Shown here: positions 36,475-45,548 of the stretch, one piece after another
Position numbering within the stretch: the first letter of the stretch is position 1
How the letters are laid out: the number at the start of each line of letters is the position of its first letter
From: Altererythrobacter xiamenensis
GTDB lineage: Bacteria; Pseudomonadota; Alphaproteobacteria; Sphingomonadales; Sphingomonadaceae
Reading direction: 5' to 3'
Length of the DNA: 64,000 nucleotides
NCBI RefSeq assembly: GCF_900177715.1
Contig: NZ_FXWG01000002.1
Location: forward strand, 434,001-498,000
The notes under the pieces: model-generated
Databases searched by the model: none
The model's input: the letters and a program-made list of their open reading frames with translations, nothing else
What the model was told of the DNA's origin: nothing
Made by a program: the position numbers and the translations under genes

Positions 36475-36551
36475 GTTGCAAAAGGTGCAACATTCGATGT
36501 TCTTTTCGCACTTGCGAAATAAATTGCTGCAATGCACATAAGGCATGCCTT
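36475..36551. repeat. cluster of four short palindromes
   Basis: GTTGCA-N5-TGCAAC (36475-36491), TTCGCA-CT-TGCGAA (36505-36518), ATTGC-T-GCAAT (around 36524) and AAGGCATGCCTT (36540-36551). Four perfect inverted repeats in 77 bp is denser than chance and suggests a regulatory or nucleoid-protein site. Confidence 0.5.
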
Positions 36552-36578
36552 TAAGGCATCCTCTCCCAAAGACTTTCC

Positions 36579-36609
36579 AGCCCGGTCGATATTTCGGCCG
36601 GGCTTTTTC
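36579..36609 (+). terminator. rho-independent terminator of the methyltransferase gene
   Basis: AGCCCGG and CCGGGCT form the stem, followed by TTTTTCTT on the plus strand. Confidence 0.9.
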
Positions 36610-36780
36610 TTGTCCGCAGCGCTCTTCCGCAAGGGTTGGTCCGCGTCCTGATACAACGATCCGGCACGGTATTCTCCCGAGGCGTGGGCACACTTCGTCT
36701 ATTCGCACATTTGCAAGAGGTGGACGCGCTTCCTAGCTTGGGAGCACGCGCCCTAGCGAATCGCAACAAGAGAGAATTCC

Positions 36781-39126
36781 ATGGCCGATGCCGACGCCCC
36801 GACCAAACCCGAAAAGAGCAAGGCGAAATCCGTCCGGCTGCAGGTTGCAGCCGCAAGGCAGGAGGAATCGGGTCAGGGCATCGCGCGCATGCCGCGCTCC
36901 GCTTTCCAGGAACTGGGCATCACCGAAGGCGATATTGTCGAGGTCATCGGCAAGCGCAGCACAGCCGCAGTCGCCATGGCGGCCTATCAGGAAGACGAGA
37001 CGCTCGACGTCGTGCGGCTCGACGGTCTCCAGCGCGGCAATGCCGAAGTCGGCTCGGGCGAGCATGTCGAGATCGCGAAGGCTGAATCGCGCCCCGCAAC
37101 GCGCGTCGTTTTCGCCCCTGCCCAGCGCGAAATGCGGCTGCAGGGTCCGACGCAGGCGCTGAAGCGCAACTTCTTCCGCAAACCGATCGTGGCGGGCGAT
37201 CTCGTCGCCACCACCGGCCAGCAGCCGGTCCAGAACATGCCGCCCGATGTGCGCCAGCTGCTTCGAACGCCGGCCTATGCCCTCACACAGATCCGTCTCT
37301 CCGTCGTGTCGACCGCGCCCAAGGGTATCGTCCATATCGACGAGAACACCGAGGTCGAGCTGCGCGCCGAGTTCGAGGAACCGCGCGATGCACGCGCTGC
37401 GGTCAATTATGACGATGTCGGCGGCATGGGCGATACCATCCAGCAATTGCGCGAGATGGTCGAACTGCCGCTGCGTTACCCCGAGCTGTTCACCCGCCTC
37501 GGCGTCGATCCGCCCAAGGGCGTACTGCTCCACGGCCCGCCCGGGACCGGCAAGACCCGACTCGCCCAGGCGGTCGCCAATGAAAGCGATGCCGAGTTCT
37601 TCACCATCAATGGCCCGGAGATCATGGGCTCGGGCTATGGCGAGAGCGAGAAGCGGCTGCGCGAAGTGTTCGAGGAAGCTTCTCGCGTCGCGCCCGCCAT
37701 CGTGTTCATCGACGAGATCGATTCTATCGCGCCCAAGCGCCAGCAGGTGCCGGGGGAAGCCGAAAAGCGCCTCGTCGCCCAGTTGCTGACGCTGATGGAC
37801 GGGCTTGAAGCGCGCTCCAACCTCGTCGTCATCGCCGCGACCAACCGGCCCGATGCCATCGACGAGGCGCTGCGCCGTCCCGGCCGCTTCGACCGTGAGA
37901 TCGTGATCGGCGTGCCCGATGAAAGCGGCCGCCGCGAAATCCTCGCCATCCACACGCGCGGCATGCCGCTGGGCGACAAGGTGGATCTGAAGGAGCTTTC
38001 GCGCATCACGCATGGCTTCGTCGGGGCCGATATCGCGGCGCTTGCACGCGAAGCCGCGATCGACGCGGTGCGCCGCATCATGCCGCGGATCGATCTCGAC
38101 GAGCGGACCATCCCGCCCGAAGTGCTCGAGGACCTGTGCGTCACCCGCGAGGATTTTCTCTCCGCGCTCAAGCGCGTCCAGCCCTCGGCCATGCGCGAAG
38201 TGATGGTGCAGATGCCCAATGTCGGCTGGGACGACATCGGCGGCGTTGGCGATGCCATCGACAAGCTGCGCGAGGGGATCGAGCTGCCGCTCAAGAACCC
38301 TGACGCCTTCATGCGGCTGGGCATCCGCCCGGCCAAGGGCTTCCTTCTCTACGGCCCGCCCGGAACCGGCAAGACCTTGCTGGCAAAGGCGGTCGCGAAA
38401 GAGGCCGAAGCCAACTTCATATCGATGAAGAGCTCGGACCTCCTGTCGAAATGGTATGGCGAGAGCGAACAGCAGATCGCCAAGATGTTCCAGCGCGCCC
38501 GCGCCGTCGCGCCCTGCGTCGTCTTCATCGACGAGATCGACAGTCTCGTGCCCGCACGCGGGTCAGGCCAGGGCGAGCCGCAGGTGACGGGCCGCGTGGT
38601 CAACACGATCCTGGCCGAGATGGACGGGCTGGAGGATCTGCAGTCGGTCGTCGTGATCGGCGCCACCAACCGTCCGACACTGGTCGATCCGGCGCTGTTG
38701 CGTCCCGGCCGCTTCGATGAACTGGTCTATGTCGGCACGCCCGACACCGCAGGCCGCAAGCACATCCTCGAAATCCATACCGGCGGCATGCCGCTCGGCG
38801 AGGATGTCGATCTGTCCGACGTCGCGGCGAAGACCGAGCGCTTTACCGGTGCCGATCTCGAAGACGTGGTCCGCCGCGCCGGTCTCAACGCGCTGCGCCG
38901 CGTGGGCGGGGAGGTCGAGAAGGTCGAGGCGATCGACTTTACCGAAGCGCTCAAGGATTCGCGTGCCACGGTCACTTCCAAGATGGAGGCCGAGTACAAG
39001 AAGATGCGGGGCGAGTTGAAGAAGCGCGCTGCCGAGGTTCAGCCGATCGGCTTCATCCATGAAGGGATGGTCGAACCGATCCGCGACCGCAAGCACGGTG
39101 GGCCGGAAGAAAGCGGGATCGAATAG
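36781..39126 (+). CDS. CDC48/VCP-type double AAA ATPase
   Basis: A 781-aa protein with an N-terminal CDC48_N-like domain (about 15-200) and two AAA modules. D1 has Walker A GPPGTGKT (252-259) and Walker B IVFIDEIDSIAPKR; D2 has Walker A GPPGTGKT (525-532) and VVFIDEIDSLVPARG, with the D2 pore-1 segment KWYGESE. This layout matches archaeal VAT and eukaryotic Cdc48/p97 unfoldases, which are uncommon in bacteria though known in some alphaproteobacteria. The C-terminal tail has no HbYX motif for docking to a 20S proteasome, so its protease partner, if any, is unknown. Confidence 0.95.
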   Translation: MADADAPTKPEKSKAKSVRLQVAAARQEESGQGIARMPRSAFQELGITEGDIVEVIGKRSTAAVAMAAYQEDETLDVVRLDGLQRGNAEVGSGEHVEIAKAESRPATRVVFAPAQREMRLQGPTQALKRNFFRKPIVAGDLVATTGQQPVQNMPPDVRQLLRTPAYALTQIRLSVVSTAPKGIVHIDENTEVELRAEFEEPRDARAAVNYDDVGGMGDTIQQLREMVELPLRYPELFTRLGVDPPKGVLLHGPPGTGKTRLAQAVANESDAEFFTINGPEIMGSGYGESEKRLREVFEEASRVAPAIVFIDEIDSIAPKRQQVPGEAEKRLVAQLLTLMDGLEARSNLVVIAATNRPDAIDEALRRPGRFDREIVIGVPDESGRREILAIHTRGMPLGDKVDLKELSRITHGFVGADIAALAREAAIDAVRRIMPRIDLDERTIPPEVLEDLCVTREDFLSALKRVQPSAMREVMVQMPNVGWDDIGGVGDAIDKLREGIELPLKNPDAFMRLGIRPAKGFLLYGPPGTGKTLLAKAVAKEAEANFISMKSSDLLSKWYGESEQQIAKMFQRARAVAPCVVFIDEIDSLVPARGSGQGEPQVTGRVVNTILAEMDGLEDLQSVVVIGATNRPTLVDPALLRPGRFDELVYVGTPDTAGRKHILEIHTGGMPLGEDVDLSDVAAKTERFTGADLEDVVRRAGLNALRRVGGEVEKVEAIDFTEALKDSRATVTSKMEAEYKKMRGELKKRAAEVQPIGFIHEGMVEPIRDRKHGGPEESGIE

Positions 39127-39135
39127 AGCGGGCGA

Positions 39136-40215
39136 TCAGCCCTGTTTGACGCGCTCGTTGGCGGATTCAACTTCGAGGCGGTGCCGGATCAGTGCATCCG
39201 GCATCTCCCGGCGGAGCCAGTCGACCATGTGTTCGCGCACGTCGCAGCGGAGTTGCCACAGATCTCCGATCGTCGCTGCGCTCATCGCGAGGCGTAGCTC
39301 GATGCTCTCGGGATAGGCCTCGGTCATCAGCAGCGCCTTGTTGCGCCCGTCGAACAATTCCTGCGTCTCGACGAAGCGCTCGAACTCCGCACGGATCGGA
39401 GCAATGTCGGTTGCAGGGTCGAGGTGGAGATAGACCGGGCCGGTCAGCTTCTCGCTGATGCGTGACCAGTTTTCGAAGCTGTCGTCGAGGAAGCGGCTGG
39501 TGGGGACGACGATCACGCGTTCATCCCAGGTGCGGACGGTAACAAAGCTCATCCGCACTTCTTCGACCCGGCCGACGTCGCCATCGACCTTGACCAGATC
39601 GCCTATGCGAAACGGTTCGGTCAGCGCGACCTGCAGGCCTGCGATCAGCGACTTGAGCGCGGGCTGCGCGGCAGCGCCCACCGCCAGGGCGGCCAAACCG
39701 GCGGAGGCAAGCAGCGTGGCGCCGATATTCTTCACCGCCGGTATGGTGAACAGCATAAGGCCGACGGTGATGAATATGATGGCGAAGGTCGCGGTGCGTG
39801 ACAGCACGGCGATGCGCGTGCGGCGGCTGCGCATGGCAACCGGGTCTTCAGACAGTTCCAGCTTGAACTCGAGCGCGGCAGTGAATGCGCGCACGAGCGT
39901 GTAGGCGATCCAGCCGAGCAGGGCTGGGCGCACGAATTGCGCCAGCGGTTCCCATATCGACTGAAGCTCTTCATGCGCCTGCGCGGCTAGCGTGACGCCG
40001 ATCGCGATGAAAGACCATTTCACGGGTTTGCGGACCCGCTCGATCACCATTTCGTCGATTTCGGTTTCCGACATTCTGGTGAGGCGGCTCACCGCGGCAA
40101 ACACCACGCGATACAGCAGATAGGCGAGGACAACCGCAATCGTTAGCGCGATCGCGCCGGAGACCACTTCGTCCCAGGCGATCTGCCAGTTGGCGGGATT
40201 GTATCGTTCAAGCAT
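39136..40215 (-). CDS. mechanosensitive ion channel family protein (MscS)
   Basis: About 359 aa with four N-terminal helices. The MscS pore-helix and beta-domain region reads LASAGLAALAVGAAAQPALKSL and LTEPFRIGDLVKVDGDVGRVEEV, followed by VIVVPTSRFLDDSFENWSR. ATG 40215 (MLERYNPANW) is preferred; 12 residues more would come from 40251. Convergent with the CDC48 gene, 9 bp apart. The C-terminal domain ends in ANERVKQG. Confidence 0.9.
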   Translation of the reverse strand: MLERYNPANWQIAWDEVVSGAIALTIAVVLAYLLYRVVFAAVSRLTRMSETEIDEMVIERVRKPVKWSFIAIGVTLAAQAHEELQSIWEPLAQFVRPALLGWIAYTLVRAFTAALEFKLELSEDPVAMRSRRTRIAVLSRTATFAIIFITVGLMLFTIPAVKNIGATLLASAGLAALAVGAAAQPALKSLIAGLQVALTEPFRIGDLVKVDGDVGRVEEVRMSFVTVRTWDERVIVVPTSRFLDDSFENWSRISEKLTGPVYLHLDPATDIAPIRAEFERFVETQELFDGRNKALLMTEAYPESIELRLAMSAATIGDLWQLRCDVREHMVDWLRREMPDALIRHRLEVESANERVKQG

Positions 40216-40275
40216 GACGCGCCAATTATGCCCCCGGCAATACAGTTTCAAGAAACACGGTTACTGCCGGCATGG

Positions 40276-43122
40276 TCAATGTGCCGCATCCCAGCTCGCT
40301 CCGGTGCCGATCTCCACGCCAAGGGGAACCGCGAGTTCCACCGCAGGCCGCGCCGCTTCTGCCATCACTCGCTCGATGATCGGAGAAGCTTTCTCCACAT
40401 CGCCTTCGGGCAGTTCGAATACGAGTTCATCATGCACCTGCAGCAACATGCGGACGTTATCGAGCCCTTCTTCGCGCAGGGCGGGCAGCATGCGGACCAT
40501 GGCGCGCTTGATGATATCGGCACTGGTGCCCTGGATCGGCGCGTTGATCGCCGCGCGCTCCGAACCCTGCCGCTCGGCCTGGTTCTTCGAATTGATCCGC
40601 GGGAACCACGTCTTGCGCCCGAACAGCGTTTGCGAATAGCCGCGCTCGCGCACCGTCTCGAGCGTTTCCATGATGTAGCGCTGGATGCCGGGGAAACGCT
40701 TGAAATAGGTGTCGATCATTTCCTGCGCTTCGTCCGGCTCGACCTCAAGCCGGCCGGCGAGTCCCCAGCGCGAAATGCCGTAAAGAATCGCGAAGTTGAT
40801 CGTCTTCGCGCGGGCGCGGGTGTCGCGGGTAACTTCGCCGAACATCTCGGTCGCTGTGCGCGCGTGGATGTCCTCGCCATTGGCAAATGCCTCTTTCAGC
40901 GTTTCGACATCGGCCATGTGCGCCGCGAGACGCAGCTCGATCTGGCTGTAGTCGGCGGCAAGAAGGACATTGCCGCTTTCGGGTACGAAGGCTTCGCGGA
41001 TCTGCCGCCCGATGGCGGTGCGGATCGGGATGTTCTGCAGGTTCGGGTCCGTCGAGGAGAGCCGTCCGGTCTGCGCGCCGACGAGGCTGTAGCTGGTGTG
41101 CACGCGGCCGGTGTCGGGATTGATCGCCTGCTGCAACGCGTCGGTATAGGTCGACTTGAGCTTGGTCAGCTGGCGCCATTCGAGCACCAGTTTCGCGATA
41201 TCCGCCCCTTCGCCCGCGAGCCGTTCGAGCACGCTCTGGTCGGTCGAATATTGCCCGCTCTTGCCCTTCTTGCCGCCCTTGTAGCCGAGCTTTTCGAACA
41301 GGATATCGCCCAGCTGCTTGGGGCTGCCGACGGTGAATTCCTGCCCGGCCGCCTCGTGGATTTCGTCTTCGAGCCGAGCGGTCTCCTGCGCGAATTCCTC
41401 GGACAGCTTGGCCAGCCGTGCGCGATCGACCTTGATGCCTTCGCGCTCCATCCCGGCGACGACCGGGATCAGCGGGCGGTCGACGCGCTCGTAGATGCGC
41501 GTACCGCCTTCGACCGAGAGGCGCGGCTTCAGATGCTGGTATAGCCGCCATGTGACGTCCGCATCCTCGGCGGCATATTCGGTCGCCTTGTCGAGCGGGA
41601 CTTCGCCGAAGGGGATCTGCTTCTTGCCGGTGCCGCAGACTTCCTTGAACGCGATTGGCGTGTGACCGAGATGGCGTTCGCTGAGCTCGTCCATTCCGTG
41701 GCCGCCGCCGATCCCGTCCTGTCCGCGCCCGGCGTCGAGCGCGAAACTGACGATCATCGTGTCCTCGATCGGCGAGACCTCGATGCCATAGCGCGCCAGC
41801 ACGTTGAGATCGTATTTGCCGTTCTGGAAAATCTTGGTGACCGCATCGCTCTCTAGCAACGGCTTGAGCGCGGCCAGCGCTGCTTCGCGATCCACCTGCT
41901 CAGGCCTTTCGGCGAACATGTCGCTGCCGCCATGGCCGAGCGGGATATAGCAGGCCTCGTTCGGCCCCAGCGCGAGGCTGACCCCGACCAGCTCCGCCCG
42001 CATCGCATCGAGCGAGGATGTCTCGGTGTCGACTGCCACTTCGTGCGCGGCCTCGGCCCGCTCGATCCAGGACAGGAGCCGGTCCATCGTCTGCACCGTT
42101 TCGTAAGCGCTGCGATCGACCGCGGGCATTTCGGGCAGGGGCTGGCTGTTGCCCTCTTCCGTACCCGCGTCCCCCTTGGTCTGCGCCTTTTCCGGGTTGA
42201 GATTGTTAGGCCTGTCGGGGCTGCCGCTGCCCGCGTCGAGGCGGCGCAGCAGCGAGGTGAAACCGTGCTTTTCGAGGAAGGCGGCGAGCGGTTCGGGCGG
42301 CACGCCGTCGAGCTTGAAGTCGTCGAGCGGTTCGGGAAGGTCGCAATCCTCCTTGAGCGTGACCAGCACGCGGCTCATCTCCGCATCGGCGCGATTTTCG
42401 AGCAGGCGCTCCTTGAGCTTCGACTTCTTCATGTACTCGGCCGCGTCGAGCGCGGCGGTCAGGCTGCCATGTTCGGCGATCAGCTTCGACGCTGTCTTGG
42501 GGCCGATGCCATAGATGCCGGGGATATTGTCGACGCTGTCGCCCATCAGCGCGAGGACGTCACCCACCAGCTCGGGCTTCACCCCGAACTTGTCCTCGAC
42601 CTCTTCGATATAAATGCGCTGGCTCTTCATCGTGTCGAGCATGTCGATCCGTGCCGGTCCGTTCGGGCCATCGACCTCTCCGACCAGCTGCATCAGATCC
42701 TTGTCGGACGAGACGATTGTGACGTTCCAGCCTTCTCGCTGCGCGGCGCGAGCATAGGTCGCGATAAGATCGTCCGCTTCCAGCCCCTGTTCCTCGATAC
42801 AGGGCAGGCTGAAAGCACGAGTCGCATCGCGAATCAGCGGGAACTGGGGCACCAGGTCTTCGGGCGGATCGGGCCGGTTGGCCTTGTACTCGGGGTAGAT
42901 CTCGTTGCGGAAACTCTGCGAATCCTTGTCGAGGATGACTGCGAGGTGCGTCGGGCCATCGGCCTTGTCGAGATCCTCGGCCAGCTTCCACAGCATGGTC
43001 GTGTATCCATAAACCGCGCCGACCGGCGTCCCTTCCGGGTCGGTCAACGGTGGCAGACGGTGATAGGCCCGGAAAATATAGGAAGAACCGTCGACGAGGT
43101 AGAGGTGCTGCTGGTCTGGCAT
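40276..43122 (-). CDS. polA: DNA polymerase I
   Basis: A 948-aa polymerase with all three domains. The 5' nuclease runs from the N-terminus (GYTTMLWKLAEDL, DALMGDSVDNIPGI), a 3'-5' exonuclease has the intact DTETSSLD with the later Asp-rich motifs, and the family A polymerase has motif A DYSQIELRLAAH, motif B RAKTINFAILYG and motif C QVHDELVFE. It fills gaps in repair and removes RNA primers. Start ATG 43122. Confidence 0.98.
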   Translation of the reverse strand: MPDQQHLYLVDGSSYIFRAYHRLPPLTDPEGTPVGAVYGYTTMLWKLAEDLDKADGPTHLAVILDKDSQSFRNEIYPEYKANRPDPPEDLVPQFPLIRDATRAFSLPCIEEQGLEADDLIATYARAAQREGWNVTIVSSDKDLMQLVGEVDGPNGPARIDMLDTMKSQRIYIEEVEDKFGVKPELVGDVLALMGDSVDNIPGIYGIGPKTASKLIAEHGSLTAALDAAEYMKKSKLKERLLENRADAEMSRVLVTLKEDCDLPEPLDDFKLDGVPPEPLAAFLEKHGFTSLLRRLDAGSGSPDRPNNLNPEKAQTKGDAGTEEGNSQPLPEMPAVDRSAYETVQTMDRLLSWIERAEAAHEVAVDTETSSLDAMRAELVGVSLALGPNEACYIPLGHGGSDMFAERPEQVDREAALAALKPLLESDAVTKIFQNGKYDLNVLARYGIEVSPIEDTMIVSFALDAGRGQDGIGGGHGMDELSERHLGHTPIAFKEVCGTGKKQIPFGEVPLDKATEYAAEDADVTWRLYQHLKPRLSVEGGTRIYERVDRPLIPVVAGMEREGIKVDRARLAKLSEEFAQETARLEDEIHEAAGQEFTVGSPKQLGDILFEKLGYKGGKKGKSGQYSTDQSVLERLAGEGADIAKLVLEWRQLTKLKSTYTDALQQAINPDTGRVHTSYSLVGAQTGRLSSTDPNLQNIPIRTAIGRQIREAFVPESGNVLLAADYSQIELRLAAHMADVETLKEAFANGEDIHARTATEMFGEVTRDTRARAKTINFAILYGISRWGLAGRLEVEPDEAQEMIDTYFKRFPGIQRYIMETLETVRERGYSQTLFGRKTWFPRINSKNQAERQGSERAAINAPIQGTSADIIKRAMVRMLPALREEGLDNVRMLLQVHDELVFELPEGDVEKASPIIERVMAEAARPAVELAVPLGVEIGTGASWDAAH

Positions 43123-43386
43123 GAACGGGTGCTAGCAGCGTGCAGGGCGCGTGGTAAGCCGCTTTCGCGTGCTTGTTCACCGGCGGTTTTACGGAGGAGA
43201 GGCCCCGATGAAATGTGGCAAGACAAAGGTAAAATGAGGCAAAAAAGTGTCCATTTTGCCCAAATTCGCTTGCGCGGTCACAATCTCGCCATTATTTAGA
43301 CGCCGGAGCCAGCCAGTTCGGATGGCTTTGCGCAAACCCCGGAAGGGGGAATGCGAATATCACTCGCTGATCAAGGAATTATACCT
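43123..43386. other. 264-bp gap between polA and the acidic lipoprotein gene
   Basis: Divergent promoter region. It contains a GGCAAAA/TTTTGCC inverted repeat (43238-43260) and several AT-rich patches that could be promoters. No gene is seen. Confidence 0.4.
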
Positions 43387-43659
43387 ATGCGTAAGATCGT
43401 TCTCGCAGCAGCAATCGCTACTTCGGCTCTCGGCCTCGCCGCTTGCTCGGAAGGCACCGAAGACGCTGCTGAAGCAACCGCCGATTCGATGGCTGCTGAC
43501 ACCGAAGCCAACATGGAAGCTGCTGGTGACGCCGTTGACGCCGCTGGCGAAGAAGTTGCTGAAGCTGGCGCAGAAGTCGAAGCTGCTGCTGAAGACGCTG
43601 CAGTCGACGCCGAAGCTGCTATGGAAGGCGAAACCGAAGCAGAAGCTGCTGCCGATTAA
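43387..43659 (+). CDS. small acidic alanine-rich lipoprotein
   Basis: A 90-aa lipoprotein: MRKIVLAAAIATSALGLAAC signal with lipobox, then a tail made almost entirely of Ala, Glu, Asp, Met and Thr in short repeats such as AEAGAEVEAAAED. It is similar in size and composition to the lipoprotein at 54693-54935. ATG 43387 with AAGGA upstream is preferred to the earlier ATG at 43351. The helical heptad-like tail could form a coiled coil; its role is unknown. A strong terminator follows. Confidence 0.75.
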   Translation: MRKIVLAAAIATSALGLAACSEGTEDAAEATADSMAADTEANMEAAGDAVDAAGEEVAEAGAEVEAAAEDAAVDAEAAMEGETEAEAAAD

Positions 43660-43693
43660 TTAGTCGCAAGCAGCGCTTCGGCGCTAACAGAAG

Positions 43694-43726
43694 AGGGCGG
43701 TGCCTTGCGGCGCCGCCCTTTTTCTT
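43694..43726 (+). terminator. rho-independent terminator of the acidic lipoprotein gene
   Basis: AGGGCGG (43694-43700) pairs with CCGCCCT (43713-43719), then TTTTTCTTTG. The stem-loop differs at only a few bases from the rplL terminator at 52525-52550. Confidence 0.9.
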
Positions 43727-43796
43727 TGTTTGAATCAGATTGATGCGAACGGGATCGAAGGGGGTGAGTCCTGACCCGCCCTCGAAGTGCGGAGCG

Positions 43797-44837
43797 TTAC
43801 TCGCCGCCGTATCCCGAACTGGTCCAGACCCGGCCGTCCGAATTGCGACCGCCGAAACCTTCATAAAGAGCGCCGGCGATGGTCGCGATGCGCATGTCGC
43901 GCTGGCTGCGCGCATCAAGCTTCGCCGCGCGGCTGCCATTCTCCACTGCCATCGAGGGGCTCTGCCCGGTGACGTAGATCGCCACGGCAATCGGCCGGCC
44001 ATCGGGCGTGTGGAAGATGCCGATGTCGCTCGCCGTACGGCTGAGAGTGCCGGTCTTGTGGGCCAGCTTGGCGCTGAGTGGCACGGCGGAGCGCATGCGG
44101 CGCTTGCCCGTCGTCGTCTGCTCCATGGAATCGAGAATGACCTGACGCGAGGAACTGCTCAGCCAGCGCCCCTGGTAGATCCCGGCAAGGAGCTGCCCCA
44201 TCGCGCGTGGCGTCGCGGCATCGCGCGTGTCGACGACCGAAGCGGGATCGACCTCGCCATCGTCGCGGATCAGCGCACGGATATTGCGGTTGAGGTTGAA
44301 GCCTGAGATTCCGGCCTTCTTCACCCACGCGTTCACTGCGGCGGGACCGCCGACGGCATCGAGCAGGGCGTCGGTGCAGTCGTTGCAGCTCTTGCTGATC
44401 ATCAGTTCGATCAAGCGATAAGCGGGGACATGGGCGCCGCCCCGTCGCGGCAACTGCCACTCGCTGGTGAGGCCCCAGCGGCCTTCGTCGACACCGGCGA
44501 GATACGTCGCTGCGACTGCCACCTTGCTGGTGCTGGCCATCGGGAAGAACTGGTCGCCCAGGACGCTAACTTCATCGCCGGAGCTGAGATCTATGGCGTA
44601 GACGCCGATCCGCCCGCGGGTTCCATCGGCAAGCTGCGCTATGCGACGTTCGAAACCGGACTCGTAGACGGCCTCGAAAGTTCGCGGCTCTCGCAGTTCG
44701 GTCCCGAGCGCATTGTCGAAAGCGGCTTCGAGATTTGTGCCCTGCGCCTGCGCAGGCGACATTGTCGCGCCGGCGGCGACCAGAGCGATGAGCGCGATAC
44801 CCTTGAGTCTAGTCAACATTTTTCCCGTATACATCAT
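43797..44837 (-). CDS. class A beta-lactamase-like serine hydrolase
   Basis: A 346-aa exported protein (signal peptide ending SPAQA). The catalytic S102-x-x-K105 is in MASTSK, an S-x-N equivalent is S150-C151-N152, and K261-T262-G263 precedes TLSRTASD. The omega-loop region lacks the usual E-x-x-L-N; an Asp falls where Glu166 sits in TEM-type enzymes when the following RD..TP segment is aligned. It may thus be a poor or different hydrolase (for example a penicillin-binding or peptidase-like relative). The start may instead be MLTRLKG at 44819. Confidence 0.85.
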   Translation of the reverse strand: MMYTGKMLTRLKGIALIALVAAGATMSPAQAQGTNLEAAFDNALGTELREPRTFEAVYESGFERRIAQLADGTRGRIGVYAIDLSSGDEVSVLGDQFFPMASTSKVAVAATYLAGVDEGRWGLTSEWQLPRRGGAHVPAYRLIELMISKSCNDCTDALLDAVGGPAAVNAWVKKAGISGFNLNRNIRALIRDDGEVDPASVVDTRDAATPRAMGQLLAGIYQGRWLSSSSRQVILDSMEQTTTGKRRMRSAVPLSAKLAHKTGTLSRTASDIGIFHTPDGRPIAVAIYVTGQSPSMAVENGSRAAKLDARSQRDMRIATIAGALYEGFGGRNSDGRVWTSSGYGGE

Positions 44838-44892
44838 TCATGGTTTTCAGGAAATTAACAGACTAAGGCAGGGCGTGCCACATTCCAGCGCG

Positions 44893-44912
44893 CACGGCTG
44901 CGGCCAGCCGTG
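44893..44912 (-). terminator. stem-loop after the host-attachment family gene
   Basis: CACGGCT/AGCCGTG 7-bp stem with a 6-nt loop. No T-run follows, so terminator function is uncertain. Confidence 0.35.
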
Positions 44913-44959
44913 TGAAACTATCGGCAAATCAACTGCAGGATCGCGTCGCTGCGCTGAAA

Positions 44960-45367
44960 CTATGCGTCGGCGATGGCTTTTTCGAGTTCCTTGGTCGAGA
45001 GGCCGGTCAGGGTCTTGTCGATCTCACCCACCAGCCTTTTCTCCAGTTCGCTGTGATAATGCTGGCGCATTTCACCAAGCGTCTTGGGGTCTGCGATGAT
45101 GAGAGTCTGGTCGAGATCGCCCGAAATCGCCTTGCTGTTGAGCCATTCGGCCACCGCGGCGCCATGCGCGAGTTCTTCCAACTGGGTGCGGCCCAGTTCC
45201 TGTCCGATATGGTCCTGATGACGCACGCCCGCGCTGTAATTCGTGACGTCGAGGTCAGGCGAGTTCTCCTTGGTCAGCGTGGGTTCGAAAATCTGTCCGT
45301 CATTGCGGAACAGGGTGAAGCTCTCTCCATCGACGAGCGCGACATGGGCCTTGTGCGGCAGTTTCAT
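44960..45367 (-). CDS. host attachment family protein
   Basis: A 135-aa soluble protein with the family's layout: a small beta-strand start (HVALVDGESFTLFRNDG), the central HGAAVAEWLNSKAISGDLDQTLIIADPKTLGEMR, and a helical C-terminus HYHSELEKRLVGEIDKTLTGLSTKELEKA. The family is named from an Agrobacterium locus linked to plant attachment, but many members have unclear roles, and it resembles release-factor-like domains. Start ATG 45367. Confidence 0.88.
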   Translation of the reverse strand: MKLPHKAHVALVDGESFTLFRNDGQIFEPTLTKENSPDLDVTNYSAGVRHQDHIGQELGRTQLEELAHGAAVAEWLNSKAISGDLDQTLIIADPKTLGEMRQHYHSELEKRLVGEIDKTLTGLSTKELEKAIADA

Positions 45368-45548
45368 CTTTCAGGTCTCCCGTTATGTTGGTGTCATGGG
45401 ACCAATGCTTCGGAGCGATCTTGGTGCCTGCACAGCCTGAAGATCGCTATCCGATCCTCAACTCTTTTCGCTGGCATTTCCATGCGGGACATTCCTATGC
45501 GGCGCGCGAAGGGCCGGAGCGGCCTGAACACATACGAGGGGCAAGCAA

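Larger units (their letters stand above)
36463..36780. other. 318-bp gap with palindrome cluster and terminator, upstream of the CDC48-type gene
   Basis: Between the methyltransferase stop and the AAA ATPase start. It contains a run of four palindromes (36475-36551), the methyltransferase terminator (36579-36609), and a later element TTCGCACATTTGCAAG (36702-36717) that resembles the second palindrome of the cluster. No frame in it looks coding. Confidence 0.6.
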
